DNA of 64,000 bases from Amycolatopsis roodepoortensis. Lineage in GTDB: Bacteria > Actinomycetota > Actinomycetes > Mycobacteriales > Pseudonocardiaceae. The DNA lies in contig NZ_JADBEJ010000005.1 of NCBI RefSeq assembly GCF_014873915.1, positions 744,001-808,000 on the forward strand, given 5' to 3'. Position numbers and translations under genes: made by a program. The notes under the pieces are model-generated. The model did not search any database. It saw nothing but the letters and a program-made list of their open reading frames with translations, and was not told the origin of the DNA. Below, piece by piece: positions 15,949 to 23,825 of this stretch (its first letter is position 1; each line of letters starts with the position of its first letter).

Positions 15949-18900
15949 CTACCGCGTACCGCGACGGCCCGACGAGACCACCGCCGGCACGGGACCGCCG
16001 TTGATCACGAACTGCGACCCCGGCTCACGGACGACGTCACCGTTCGCGGAGTTCGTGATCGTCACGTTCGTCAAGGTCGCGCTGCCGCGGGCGCCGCTCA
16101 TCGCGAGGATGCCCGCGCCGTTGTTCGACTTGTCGATCTTGACGCCGCTGAGGGCCGCGGTCACGACGCCGCCGCCCGTCTTGAACTGGACACCGTCGTA
16201 GGTCGAATCGTGGATCTCCGTGTCCCGCAGCACGACCCCGGGAATGTCCTTGCCCTGCGCGAAGAACGTGATCGCGCCGAACTCCTGCTGTTCGCCCCAG
16301 AACACGCCGCCGCAGCGGTACAGGGCGTTGTTCGCGATCAGCGTCTCCCCGGAGAACGGCAACGGGTCGTGATCCGTCGCCAGCATGATGCCCGGGTAGT
16401 TCATCGTGTCGTGGACGATGTTGTTCTCGATCTTGTTGCCGTAGCCGCCGTAGATCGCGATCCCGTTGGCCCGCCACGGGAGCTGGATCGTGTTGTTGGC
16501 GAACACGTTGTCGTGCGCGATGTCCTGCGACGGATCCTTCACGTACTGGTTCGCCCACACCGCGAGCGAATCGTCACCGGTGGTACGGAACGACGAGTTG
16601 AACACCTTCGAGTTCCGGGTGCCGTTGGTGAAGTTGATGCCGTCGGCGTAGGTGTTCCGGATCCGCATCCCGCTGAACTCCAAGCCGTCACCCGGGCCCC
16701 AGAGCGCCGGGACGTTGCTGTAGTCCCGGCCGACCCACGCGCCGACGTTGGCGTGCTCGATCCACACGTTCGTGATCTTCGTGCCGGTGCCGAACCGGCC
16801 GTTGAGACCGACGCCGCCTTCCGCGCCGCCGTCCCCGCCGCGGATCCGGCCGGAACCGAAGATGGCGATGTCGGAGATCTGCGTGTTCTTGTCGATGTCG
16901 AACCCGAAGTTGCCCTCGTGCGGATGGTTGATACCGCCCGCGTTCTGCGGCTCGATCAGTGAGTAGAGCTGCGAGTGCCACATACCGGCGCCGCGGATCG
17001 TCACGTTGGAGATGCCGACCTGGTTGTACTGGCCGCCGCCGTTGGGCACGTTCGGGTCGTCGGTCAGGATCTTCTTCTCCTGCCGCCACTGCCCGGCCGG
17101 GATCCAGACACAGGCGATCACGCCGTTCTGGTCGTCGGTGACCGCACGCTGGATCGCCGCCGAGTCGTCGTTCCCGTCGTTCGGCACGGCGCCGTACTCC
17201 GTGATCGACACGCAGTTCGCGGGCTTCGCCGACGCCGGGGCGACCTCCTCCAGATCGATGAGGTCCACGATGTAGAAGGCCGCGTTGTCACCGCTGTCCC
17301 GCTGCAGCTTGAACTTCGTGCCCGGCGGATACGAACGGGACAGCAGCGCGTGCGACTCGTCGAACAGCCGTCGCGCGTTGGCCTGCGGGGTGTTGGTCAG
17401 GCCTTCGGGATCGTCGGTGCTGCCGTAGAGCCAGCTGTGCTTGGACGACAACGTGAGCTTCTGCGCGAAGGTCCCGTTGACGTACAGGCTGAGCGTCGCG
17501 TCCTGACCGCCGCCGCCGGGGGCGTCGGGAATGGAGTTGCGCACGACGATCGAGTTCGCCTGGTTCGCCGATGTGAACTCCACGTACTGCCCCTGATTCG
17601 CCAACCGCACGGATTTGCGGCCAGAGGATTCGGTCGCGAAGTTAGTGTGGCCGAAGGTGCGAAGCGGGTCGGCTTCCAGCAGTTGTCCTTGGTACTGCGC
17701 GGCTTCCGCCTCGTATTCGACGTACGGGACCGCCGCGCCGCGGCCCACGACGATCGCCCGCGAGAGACTGTTGTTGGACTCGTTGGTCTCCGTGACCGTG
17801 CCGTCCGCGTCGGCCGTCGCGGTCAGGGTCGCGCCACCGTCGGCGGCGGTCCACGTCCCCGAGATCGCGACGTTCGCCGTCGCGCCCGCTTCGATCGCAC
17901 CGGTGGCGCCGGTCAGCGTGGTGCCACCGACGGCCAGCCGCGTCACCGAAGTGCCCGCGGCGCTCGTGCCCCGGTTGCGCACCGCGACGGTGAAGGACAC
18001 CGCCGAACCGGCCGCCGGATTGGGCGGGTTCGAGGTGATGCCGATGACCTCGAGGTCGGGCCCCGGTGCCTGCGCGACGACCAGTGACGTCGGCGAGGTG
18101 TAGGTGTTGTTGGTTTCGTCCTGTTCGGCCACCGTGCCCGCGGGGTCGGCGGTGGCGGCCACGGTGTAGGTCCCCTGTGGACGCGTTCCCGCGTCGACGG
18201 TCACCGTGGCGGACTCGCCGGCGGCGAGCGCCCGGACCGCCGCGTCACCGACGACGGTGCCGCCGAGACTGACGTTCACGGTGGTGGCGGCCGCGTTCGC
18301 GGTGCCGGTGTTCTTCACCGTCGCCGACACGGCGAGCCTGCTGGTCTCCGTCGGGTTCGACGGCGTCCAGGTGGTGCCGGTGACGACGAGGTCCGGGTTC
18401 GGCGCGGGCGTGCCGATCACCTGGAATTCCGCGACCTGACCACCGGGGGCACCGGAGTTGGCGAAGAACTGGAGGCGCACCTCCGAAGCGCGTCCGCTGA
18501 CCGGGATGACGACCGAGTTCTGGTTGGTGGCCAGGTCGAAGCGGTGGTCGGCTCGCGCCGACAGCGCGGTGAACGCGGTGGACCCCTGCGGACGACCGAG
18601 GACCTCGAAGTTCTGTGTCCGCGCGCCCCAGATCGCGTCCGGGTTGAGCTTCACCACGACCGAGTCGACGTCCGCGTCGACCCCGAGCTTCACCGTCAGC
18701 GCGTTCGGGTAGCCCGCGGCGGATTCCCAGTACGTGGCGGTGTTGTTGTCGTTGGCGTTCGCCGCGACGAACGAATGGACGGTCAACGTCGCCTCGATCG
18801 GCTTGCCCGCCGCCAGGTTCGCGCCCGCGCTCGTGCCGGAGCGCACGACGTGGTTGCTGTCGCCGGATTCGTTGCCCGCCGCGTCCTTGGCACGCACGAA

Positions 18901-19644
18901 GTATTCGACCCGTGTCCCCGTGGGCCTGGCTTCGGTGAACGTGGTGCCGGTGATCGTGGTGACCGGCGTCCCGTCGCGATAGACGGTGTAGCCGGAGACG
19001 CTGACGTTGTCCGCCGAGGGCGACCAGGTCAGCCGGATCTGACCGGCGGCGGGCTCGGTCAGCGCGAGATTCGACGGCGCGCTCGGCGCCTGCGTGTCGC
19101 CGGTGTCCGGCCCGTACAGCTCGAATTCCGAGAGCTGCGCGGCGGGCCACCGCGAGTTCGCGGTGACCTGCAGCCGCACGTAGCGGGCCGACGACGTCAT
19201 CGGGATGGTGACGGTGTTGGTGCCGGGAGCGAACGCGTAGCCGGCCGGCGCGGCGAGGTCGGTGAACGCCGCGCCGTCGGTGCTTCCGCGCACCGCCAGC
19301 GTCTGGGTGCGGGATTCCCAGCCCGCGGGCAGTTTCAGCACGATCCGCGAGAGGGTTTTCGCCACGCCGAGGTCGGCCTGGATCCACTGCGGGAACGCGT
19401 TGTTGGCGGATTCCCAGTAGCTCTCCTGGTTTCCGTCGACGGCGTTCGCGACGGGATAACCGGGCAGCGCGCTGCTCGCCGACACCGTGCGCGTCAACGG
19501 CACTTCGGCGAGCGCGGCCGGAACGGGGCCGGCGACGGGATCGGGTGGTGGGCCGCTCGCGGCGGAAGCGAGGGAGAGCCCGGCGACGGAAAGCCCCGTG
19601 ACCAGGAGACCGGCGATGAGCCGGGACAGGCGCATACGTGTCAT
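15949..19644 (-). CDS. Large secreted glycoside hydrolase, GH87 alpha-1,3-glucanase/mycodextranase type
   Basis: 1231 residues. Signal peptide 1-29; discoidin (F5/8C) about 45-180; FN3 about 185-270; second discoidin about 272-415; two CARDB domains (about 420-525, 528-632); a CBM6/35-like module (YVEYEAEAAQYQG, about 635-800); and a C-terminal right-handed beta-helix from ITEYGAVPNDGNDDSAA. The helix carries D1001 (YADG) and D1024-D1025 (GDDS). This 23/24 spacing equals that of the three catalytic Asp residues I recall for the GH87 enzyme Agl-FH1 (1045/1068/1069). GH87 enzymes cut alpha-1,3-glucan of fungal walls or dental mutan. The domain order also fits that family. A polysaccharide lyase is the alternative. 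Confidence 0.75.
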   Translation of the reverse strand: MTRMRLSRLIAGLLVTGLSVAGLSLASAASGPPPDPVAGPVPAALAEVPLTRTVSASSALPGYPVANAVDGNQESYWESANNAFPQWIQADLGVAKTLSRIVLKLPAGWESRTQTLAVRGSTDGAAFTDLAAPAGYAFAPGTNTVTIPMTSSARYVRLQVTANSRWPAAQLSEFELYGPDTGDTQAPSAPSNLALTEPAAGQIRLTWSPSADNVSVSGYTVYRDGTPVTTITGTTFTEARPTGTRVEYFVRAKDAAGNESGDSNHVVRSGTSAGANLAAGKPIEATLTVHSFVAANANDNNTATYWESAAGYPNALTVKLGVDADVDSVVVKLNPDAIWGARTQNFEVLGRPQGSTAFTALSARADHRFDLATNQNSVVIPVSGRASEVRLQFFANSGAPGGQVAEFQVIGTPAPNPDLVVTGTTWTPSNPTETSRLAVSATVKNTGTANAAATTVNVSLGGTVVGDAAVRALAAGESATVTVDAGTRPQGTYTVAATADPAGTVAEQDETNNTYTSPTSLVVAQAPGPDLEVIGITSNPPNPAAGSAVSFTVAVRNRGTSAAGTSVTRLAVGGTTLTGATGAIEAGATANVAISGTWTAADGGATLTATADADGTVTETNESNNSLSRAIVVGRGAAVPYVEYEAEAAQYQGQLLEADPLRTFGHTNFATESSGRKSVRLANQGQYVEFTSANQANSIVVRNSIPDAPGGGGQDATLSLYVNGTFAQKLTLSSKHSWLYGSTDDPEGLTNTPQANARRLFDESHALLSRSYPPGTKFKLQRDSGDNAAFYIVDLIDLEEVAPASAKPANCVSITEYGAVPNDGNDDSAAIQRAVTDDQNGVIACVWIPAGQWRQEKKILTDDPNVPNGGGQYNQVGISNVTIRGAGMWHSQLYSLIEPQNAGGINHPHEGNFGFDIDKNTQISDIAIFGSGRIRGGDGGAEGGVGLNGRFGTGTKITNVWIEHANVGAWVGRDYSNVPALWGPGDGLEFSGMRIRNTYADGINFTNGTRNSKVFNSSFRTTGDDSLAVWANQYVKDPSQDIAHDNVFANNTIQLPWRANGIAIYGGYGNKIENNIVHDTMNYPGIMLATDHDPLPFSGETLIANNALYRCGGVFWGEQQEFGAITFFAQGKDIPGVVLRDTEIHDSTYDGVQFKTGGGVVTAALSGVKIDKSNNGAGILAMSGARGSATLTNVTITNSANGDVVREPGSQFVINGGPVPAVVSSGRRGTR

Positions 19645-19862
19645 GGCGTCTTCTCTTCTTTGAGACGGCGGGGAGGAGCCAGAGCCGTACGAGCATGCAA
19701 CAACTCGGAGACAAAATGCAAGAAGTAGACATGTTTCAGAAATTTTGCGACTGCTCCCGTGGTCTCACCTCGAGCGACCACTGATCGAGCGCACCGCTTA
19801 CGTGCGTTCTCCAAGATTCGGCATCTTTTGTTCCCGGCGAGATCGCGTATTCCGAACGTCCG

Positions 19863-19878
19863 GTGTACAGCTGTACAC
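19863..19878. promoter_or_regulatory. Perfect 16-bp palindrome in the promoter of the 110-residue gene
   Basis: GTGTACAGCTGTACAC is a perfect dyad ending 35 bp before the start at 19914. TACACT (19874-19879) inside it could be the -10. No regulator gene is adjacent. Confidence 0.6.
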
Positions 19879-19913
19879 TGAGCGCAGGCTAGCCGCGTGG
19901 AGGTCGATCCCTG

Positions 19914-20246
19914 ATGGACGTGACGAAAACCCTGAGGTCCGCGCTCACCGGGACGGCGAACGAGTCCAGGTGCGCGGTCCGGGAGCTGCGACGCGAGACC
20001 GAAGACCTCGTGGCGCGCCGGGCGGGCCGGACGGCGAACCGGCTGACCGAACTGGGCGAGCGGCTCGCCGATCTGGTCCTGGTCTCCGGCAGCAGGCTCG
20101 CGGGCCTCGCCGAGCGGCACAGCGTGCCCGCGGGCGAAGGAGTGCGCCGGGAGGCGGGCCGGATCGGCGAATCGGTCGAGCGCTTGTCCGTCACGCTGTC
20201 GGAGCGGACGATCCTGCTCGCCGAGGAACTGCTACGTCACCGATGA
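19914..20246 (+). CDS. Small helical protein of unknown function
   Basis: 110 residues from ATG 19914 with GTGGAGG upstream. It is Arg/Glu/Leu-rich, with no cysteine cluster or signal peptide; the sequence (RELRRETEDLVARR, RLTELGERLADLV) predicts long amphipathic helices and perhaps a coiled coil. Third-position GC is high, which favours this frame over the antisense frame through it. A perfect palindrome precedes it and a strong hairpin repeat follows, so it looks like an isolated regulated unit. Family not recognised. Confidence 0.6.
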   Translation: MDVTKTLRSALTGTANESRCAVRELRRETEDLVARRAGRTANRLTELGERLADLVLVSGSRLAGLAERHSVPAGEGVRREAGRIGESVERLSVTLSERTILLAEELLRHR

Positions 20247-20561
20247 CTGCGAAGTAGCTCGTGGTACGTGAAGGCCCCCTTCATTGCGTCTAGCGCAGTG
20301 AAGGGGGCCTTCACGTACTTCGAGGATCAGCAAGCCACGAAGGCCCCCGTGACCCATCGGTGCCATCGGCACTCACGTGCCGAAAGCGCTGGTCCGGTTC
20401 CCGTCTTTAGTCGCTATCGACCGTCGTATCCGCCTGCCTAGCATGGGAAAACCGAGATCGGATCCGGCCGGGCGATCCCCGGTGATCCGCCGCGGCCGTG
20501 AACGGGTGAACCTGCCGATTCCCCATTCCTTTCCCCGATTCCCCTGCATTGGAAGGCATTC
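20247..20561. other. 315-bp gap: palindromic repeat plus protease promoter region
   Basis: No gene seen. The left part holds the hairpin repeat at 20264-20318. The right part is the upstream region of the protease gene at 20562; I see no clear -35/-10 pair or riboswitch. Confidence 0.6.
20264..20318. repeat. Long palindromic hairpin, GTGAAGGCCCCCTTCA type
   Basis: 20264-20283 and 20299-20318 are perfect 20-nt inverted copies around a 15-nt loop that itself contains TGCG...CGCA. It sits 18 bp after the stop of the 110-residue gene and could terminate it. Confidence 0.88.
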
Positions 20562-21215
20562 ATGCGCATCCGAGGTCTTCTCACCGCCCTGCTGTGCGCC
20601 GCCGGGCTCACGACGGTCGCTCCCGCCGCCGTCGCGGCCCCCATCATCGACGGCGAATACGCCCGGTCCGGCCCGTGGGCGGCCATGATCGAGCAGAACG
20701 GGCAGCAGTGGTGCTCCGGTTCGATCATCAGCGCCCGCTGGGTCCTCACGGCCGAGCACTGCGTCGACGAACCCGGCGCCGGCTACTCCGTCCGGGTGGG
20801 CGACGTCGACCACCGGGCCGGGACGTACGCCGTGGTGACCGCCATCCACACCCCCTCCAGCGGCGCCGACATCGCGCTGCTGAGGCTCGACCGTTCGGTG
20901 AGCACGACGTACGCGTCCCTCGGGACTTCCGTCGCCGTCGGCGACACCGAACACGTTTACGGCTGGGGCTACAACGAAGACGGTGACCTGCAGCGTTATC
21001 TCAAGGTCGCCAGGATGACGGTGAGCAGTGTCGCGAATGGACTGATCAAGGCCCGGCGGGGCGACGGGCTGACCAACGGCGGTGACTCCGGCGGCCCGGT
21101 CTTCGTCGGTGGCAAGCAGGTCGGCGTGCACATCGCCGGCAACAAGGTGGACACCTCGACGCACACCGGCATCTCGGCGAACCGCACCTGGATCCGCGAC
21201 ACCTCGGGCGTCTAG
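20562..21215 (+). CDS. Secreted trypsin-like serine protease (S1)
   Basis: 217 residues. Signal peptide 1-26 (LLTALLCAAGLTTVAP...AVAA). The chymotrypsin-fold triad is intact: H66 in LTAEHC, D103 in ADIALLRL, S176 in GGDSGGP. The mature N-terminus IIDGEYA resembles IVGG, suggesting activation by cleavage or direct maturation by signal peptidase. An extracellular endopeptidase. The following hairpin terminates it and it is probably monocistronic. Confidence 0.93.
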   Translation: MRIRGLLTALLCAAGLTTVAPAAVAAPIIDGEYARSGPWAAMIEQNGQQWCSGSIISARWVLTAEHCVDEPGAGYSVRVGDVDHRAGTYAVVTAIHTPSSGADIALLRLDRSVSTTYASLGTSVAVGDTEHVYGWGYNEDGDLQRYLKVARMTVSSVANGLIKARRGDGLTNGGDSGGPVFVGGKQVGVHIAGNKVDTSTHTGISANRTWIRDTSGV

Positions 21216-21228
21216 GGTTCGGCGAACC

Positions 21229-21262
21229 GGTCCGGGAGCGGCCGCACCACCGCTCCCGGACC
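21229..21262 (+). terminator. Terminator of the S1 protease gene
   Basis: Perfect 13-bp stem (21229-21241 with 21250-21262), 8-nt loop, 14 bp after the stop. Confidence 0.85.
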
Positions 21263-21281
21263 GCTGAGAGGCAGGTGGAAA

Positions 21282-22280
21282 GTGGCATCGACGATTTCCC
21301 CGGACGGGCTCGACGCGCAGCTGACCAGGCTGGGCATCGGCGAGACCGCCGCCCGGATCTACCGGCGGATGCTCGAAAGCGCCCCTGTCACCGCCGGGGA
21401 GCTCGCCTGGCGGGAGGGCGACGCGGAGACCGTCCACCTGGCACTGAAAGAACTCGCGGACACGGGGCTCGCCGTGCCGTCCGGAGTGGACGGATCCGAG
21501 TATCTCCCCGCGAACCCCAGCGAAGCGCTCACCGCGCTGACCACGCGACGGCAGGCCGAACTGCACGACGCGCGGCTCGCGGTCCAGACCGCGTACCGCG
21601 CCTTCCGGCGCGCGCATTCGGGGATGCCGGACGCGCAGGACCTGCTCGAAGTGGTCACCGGCGATGCCATCATCCCCCGGCTCCAGCATCTCGCGACCAC
21701 GGTGCGGCATCAGGTGCGCCGTCTCGACTCCCCGCCCTACTTCACCGGTGGCCGCCGGAATCTCCTGGAGGAGGAGCAACTGCGGCGCGGGATCACCTAC
21801 CGGTGTGTCTACAGTGGAGCGTCGCTCGGCGATCCCGGCTACCTCGCCGCGAACATCCTGCCGTGCCTGCGGGCCGGCGAACAGGCCCGCCTGCTGCCCG
21901 AGCTCCCGGTGAAACTGACGTTGTTCGACGACCGTGCGGCGACCATCGCGCTGACCATCCGTGAGGCGGATCGCAACCAGTCCATCGTCATCGTGCGTCC
22001 CTGCAGCCTTTTCTCGGCGCTGGAAGGACTGTTCGAAACCTCCTGGGCGGCCGCCCTCCCGCTGGACCGGCACGCTCGGACGGCCGAGCAGCCGATCCGG
22101 CCGGTCGAACGGGAACTGCTGCTCCTGCTCGCCGCCGGGCGCAAGGACGACGAGATCGCCGCCGAACTCGGCGTCAGCAGGCGCACCCTGTTCCGCTATC
22201 TCGAGAACCTGATGGACCGCGCGGGCGTGTCCAGCCGGTTCCAGCTGGGCGTCTTCGCCGCGCACAACGATTGGTTCTGA
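21282..22280 (+). CDS. TrmB-like / LuxR-type HTH regulator
   Basis: 332 residues from GTG 21282 (GAGAGGCAGG upstream). The N-terminal 90 residues look like a TrmB-type winged helix (LGIGETAARIYRRMLESAPVTAGELA split across 17-42). A middle PLD-like domain follows, with YSGASL and FDDRAATIAL. A C-terminal LuxR HTH (ELLLLLAAGRKDDEIAAELGVSRRTLFRYLENL, about 275-307) completes it. Such two-HTH regulators are common in Actinobacteria, usually near secondary metabolism or secreted enzymes; target unknown. Its final 20 nt plus flank are duplicated 163 bp downstream. Confidence 0.82.
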   Translation: MASTISPDGLDAQLTRLGIGETAARIYRRMLESAPVTAGELAWREGDAETVHLALKELADTGLAVPSGVDGSEYLPANPSEALTALTTRRQAELHDARLAVQTAYRAFRRAHSGMPDAQDLLEVVTGDAIIPRLQHLATTVRHQVRRLDSPPYFTGGRRNLLEEEQLRRGITYRCVYSGASLGDPGYLAANILPCLRAGEQARLLPELPVKLTLFDDRAATIALTIREADRNQSIVIVRPCSLFSALEGLFETSWAAALPLDRHARTAEQPIRPVERELLLLLAAGRKDDEIAAELGVSRRTLFRYLENLMDRAGVSSRFQLGVFAAHNDWF

Positions 22281-22450
22281 ACTCCCGGCTCATCGCGCTA
22301 TGCCGGCCTTCACGGGCTTCCGCCAGTCGCCCGTGTCGCGAAAGCCACTTTCGCGACGTCTGATGTCCCGAAAGTGGCTTTCGCGACACGGGCGCCAGCG
22401 GCCAGGGTCGGTGCGGGTGGTCGTGCACAACGGCTGGTTCTGAACTCCCG
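22262..22450. repeat. Duplicated gene end flanking a palindromic element
   Basis: 22262-22287 (the last codons, HNDWF stop, plus ACTCCCG) and 22425-22450 (HNGWF stop, ACTCCCG) are 26-nt direct copies with two mismatches, 163 bp apart. Between them lies the palindrome at 22328-22394. Confidence 0.8.
22328..22394. repeat. Palindromic hairpin, GTCGCGAAAGCCACTTTCG type
   Basis: 22328-22353 and 22369-22394 are perfect inverted 26-nt arms around a 15-nt loop. The inner half (CGAAAGTGGCTTTCGCGAC) is itself nearly self-complementary. Confidence 0.87.
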
Positions 22451-22515
22451 CATTTCGTCCTCTGGATGCGGTAGTCGGCGATACGAACGACCGCATCCAG
22501 AGGACGAAACGCGGG
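22447..22515. repeat. Palindromic hairpin, TTTCGTCCTCTGGATGCGGT type
   Basis: 22447-22472 and 22490-22515 are inverted 26-nt arms with one mismatch; loop 17 nt. Unrelated in sequence to the hairpin 53 bp before it. Confidence 0.85.
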
Positions 22516-22591
22516 CTCACCCGGACGGGGTCACCCAGGTGGCGGCAAGGACGCCGAGAGCGGATGGTGAGGTGGGAAGGAGGGCGGAATC

Positions 22592-22723
22592 ATGGGGAAT
22601 CACCGACACCACACCGGCACCGCGTCGCTCCGGATCGCCACCGCGGGCCTGCGGGTGGTCGCGGTCGTCGTCGCGGTCGCGGCCTGTGCCTGGCTCGCGC
22701 TCTGGCTCGCGTTCACCCTCTGA
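22592..22723 (+). CDS. 43-residue single-pass membrane protein
   Basis: ATG 22592 is preceded by GGAAGGAGGG at ideal spacing. The product starts with a polar His-rich stretch (GNHRHHTGTASLR), followed by one hydrophobic helix of about 24 residues (VVAVVVAVAACAWLALWLAF) ending at TGA 22721-22723. Function unknown. It overlaps by 11 bp the 3' end of the convergent proline-rich gene. Confidence 0.65.
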   Translation: MGNHRHHTGTASLRIATAGLRVVAVVVAVAACAWLALWLAFTL

Positions 22724-22943
22724 GTCCCGCCGGTCCCGGCTGGGCTTCCGGCGGGCTCTCGGGCTCGGGGATCGGGCGGTCCGGCCCCGGATCGGGGACG
22801 CGTTCGGGCACCCCGGGATCCGGGACCGGCTCCGGCCTGCCCGGGTCCGGCACCGGTTCGGGAATGCCGGGGTCGGGGATACCAGGATCCGGCGGCATGG
22901 GGTTGGGCGGCGCCGGAGGCGCGGTCATTCGAATACTCGTCAT
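22713..22943 (-). CDS. 76-residue proline-rich protein with PDPG-PEP repeats
   Basis: ATG 22943 has AGGAGGTAG at ideal distance, the reason to accept it over the longer open frame starting at 23162. After 15 residues it is built of units such as PDPGIPEPVPDPGRPEP, a low-complexity, disordered, acidic Pro-rich chain. No signal peptide. It is convergent with a tiny membrane protein. Function unknown; a linker-like or wall-interacting peptide is possible. Confidence 0.6.
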   Translation of the reverse strand: MTSIRMTAPPAPPNPMPPDPGIPDPGIPEPVPDPGRPEPVPDPGVPERVPDPGPDRPIPEPESPPEAQPGPAGLRG

Positions 22944-22998
22944 CGCACTACCTCCTGCCCACGCCACTACCCGGTCCGCCACCGGACGAAACGGCCGG

Positions 22999-23751
22999 TT
23001 AGCCCGTTCGAGTGGCGATCCAGTCCGCGATGACATCGGCGCGCGAGGTCGTCTCGATCCCGGCGTGCGGGCAGTCCGGCCCGGTGGCCTCGATCGAGAC
23101 CAAGGCGCCGCTCTTGCCTTCCGGGACGAAGTACGGCGCACCCGAGTCATACGTGCAAGCACTGGTCGTGATCGAGGGCGCCGCGCCGCGGACGCCGATC
23201 GTCGTCGGAGCCACCGTCGCCACCTGCACCGTGCCCTGCTGCATCCGGGTGACCGGGACGGGGTTCTTGGCGGTCAGGCTGCCCCACCCCGCCAGCGTCA
23301 GCTGCTGGCCGATCTTCGGGAGAACGCGGTTCACCGTCAGCGGGGTCACCGTCGTCACCGGAGTGTCCAGTTTGATGAGCGCGACGTCGTTTTCCTTCGC
23401 CTGCAGCACTTCGGTCGCCTTGCGGGCCACACCTGACTCGATCGCCTCGTCGACGAGGCCCAGCGTCACCAAGGTCGGATACGGCACCTTGCCCGCGACG
23501 CGTTTGCGGTGCGCGTCGTGGAAGCAGTGCCCGGTGGTGACGACCCAGCCGGGCGCGACCAGCGCACCCGTGCAGTAGCTGCTGTAGGTCGAGCCGTCCG
23601 GGCGTGGGATCTTCGTCATCGCGATCTTCGCGACGAACCCGAACTGCCCTGGTGGGACATCGGTGCCGTGGGCGACGTCCGGCGCGGCGAGCGCGGCCGG
23701 AGCGGTGGTGATGGTCAGGACAGCAGCGGCCAGCAGGGCGCGCAGACGCAA
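22999..23751 (-). CDS. Secreted trypsin-like serine protease (S1)
   Basis: 250 residues with signal peptide 1-22 (LLAAAVLTITTAPAALA). Triad: H75 in VTTGHC, D122 in ENDVALIKL, S203 in CTYDSGAP. The Ser motif is YDSGAP, not GDSGGP, so the oxyanion loop differs although the Ser is retained. CTGALVAPGW is the usual strand before the His loop. An extracellular protease, with activity likely but not assured. Confidence 0.85.
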   Translation of the reverse strand: MRLRALLAAAVLTITTAPAALAAPDVAHGTDVPPGQFGFVAKIAMTKIPRPDGSTYSSYCTGALVAPGWVVTTGHCFHDAHRKRVAGKVPYPTLVTLGLVDEAIESGVARKATEVLQAKENDVALIKLDTPVTTVTPLTVNRVLPKIGQQLTLAGWGSLTAKNPVPVTRMQQGTVQVATVAPTTIGVRGAAPSITTSACTYDSGAPYFVPEGKSGALVSIEATGPDCPHAGIETTSRADVIADWIATRTG

Positions 23752-23825
23752 TTTCTTACCCTTCGTCGAGGAGGTGATCCGAGGCTAAGACCCCTGCGCG
23801 ACAAGGGGAATTCCCCGACCAGGTG

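Larger units (their letters stand above)
22281..22591. other. 311-bp gap made almost entirely of repeats
   Basis: It contains the duplicated gene end, the 25-bp-arm palindrome and a second 26-bp-arm palindrome. No coding sequence seen except the downstream small gene's ribosome-binding site near 22577. Confidence 0.7.

Noticed and set aside
19641..20120. 159-residue minus-strand frame over the 110-residue gene
   Set aside because: Its codon use is that of an antisense shadow; the plus-strand frame has the higher third-position GC and a plausible start.
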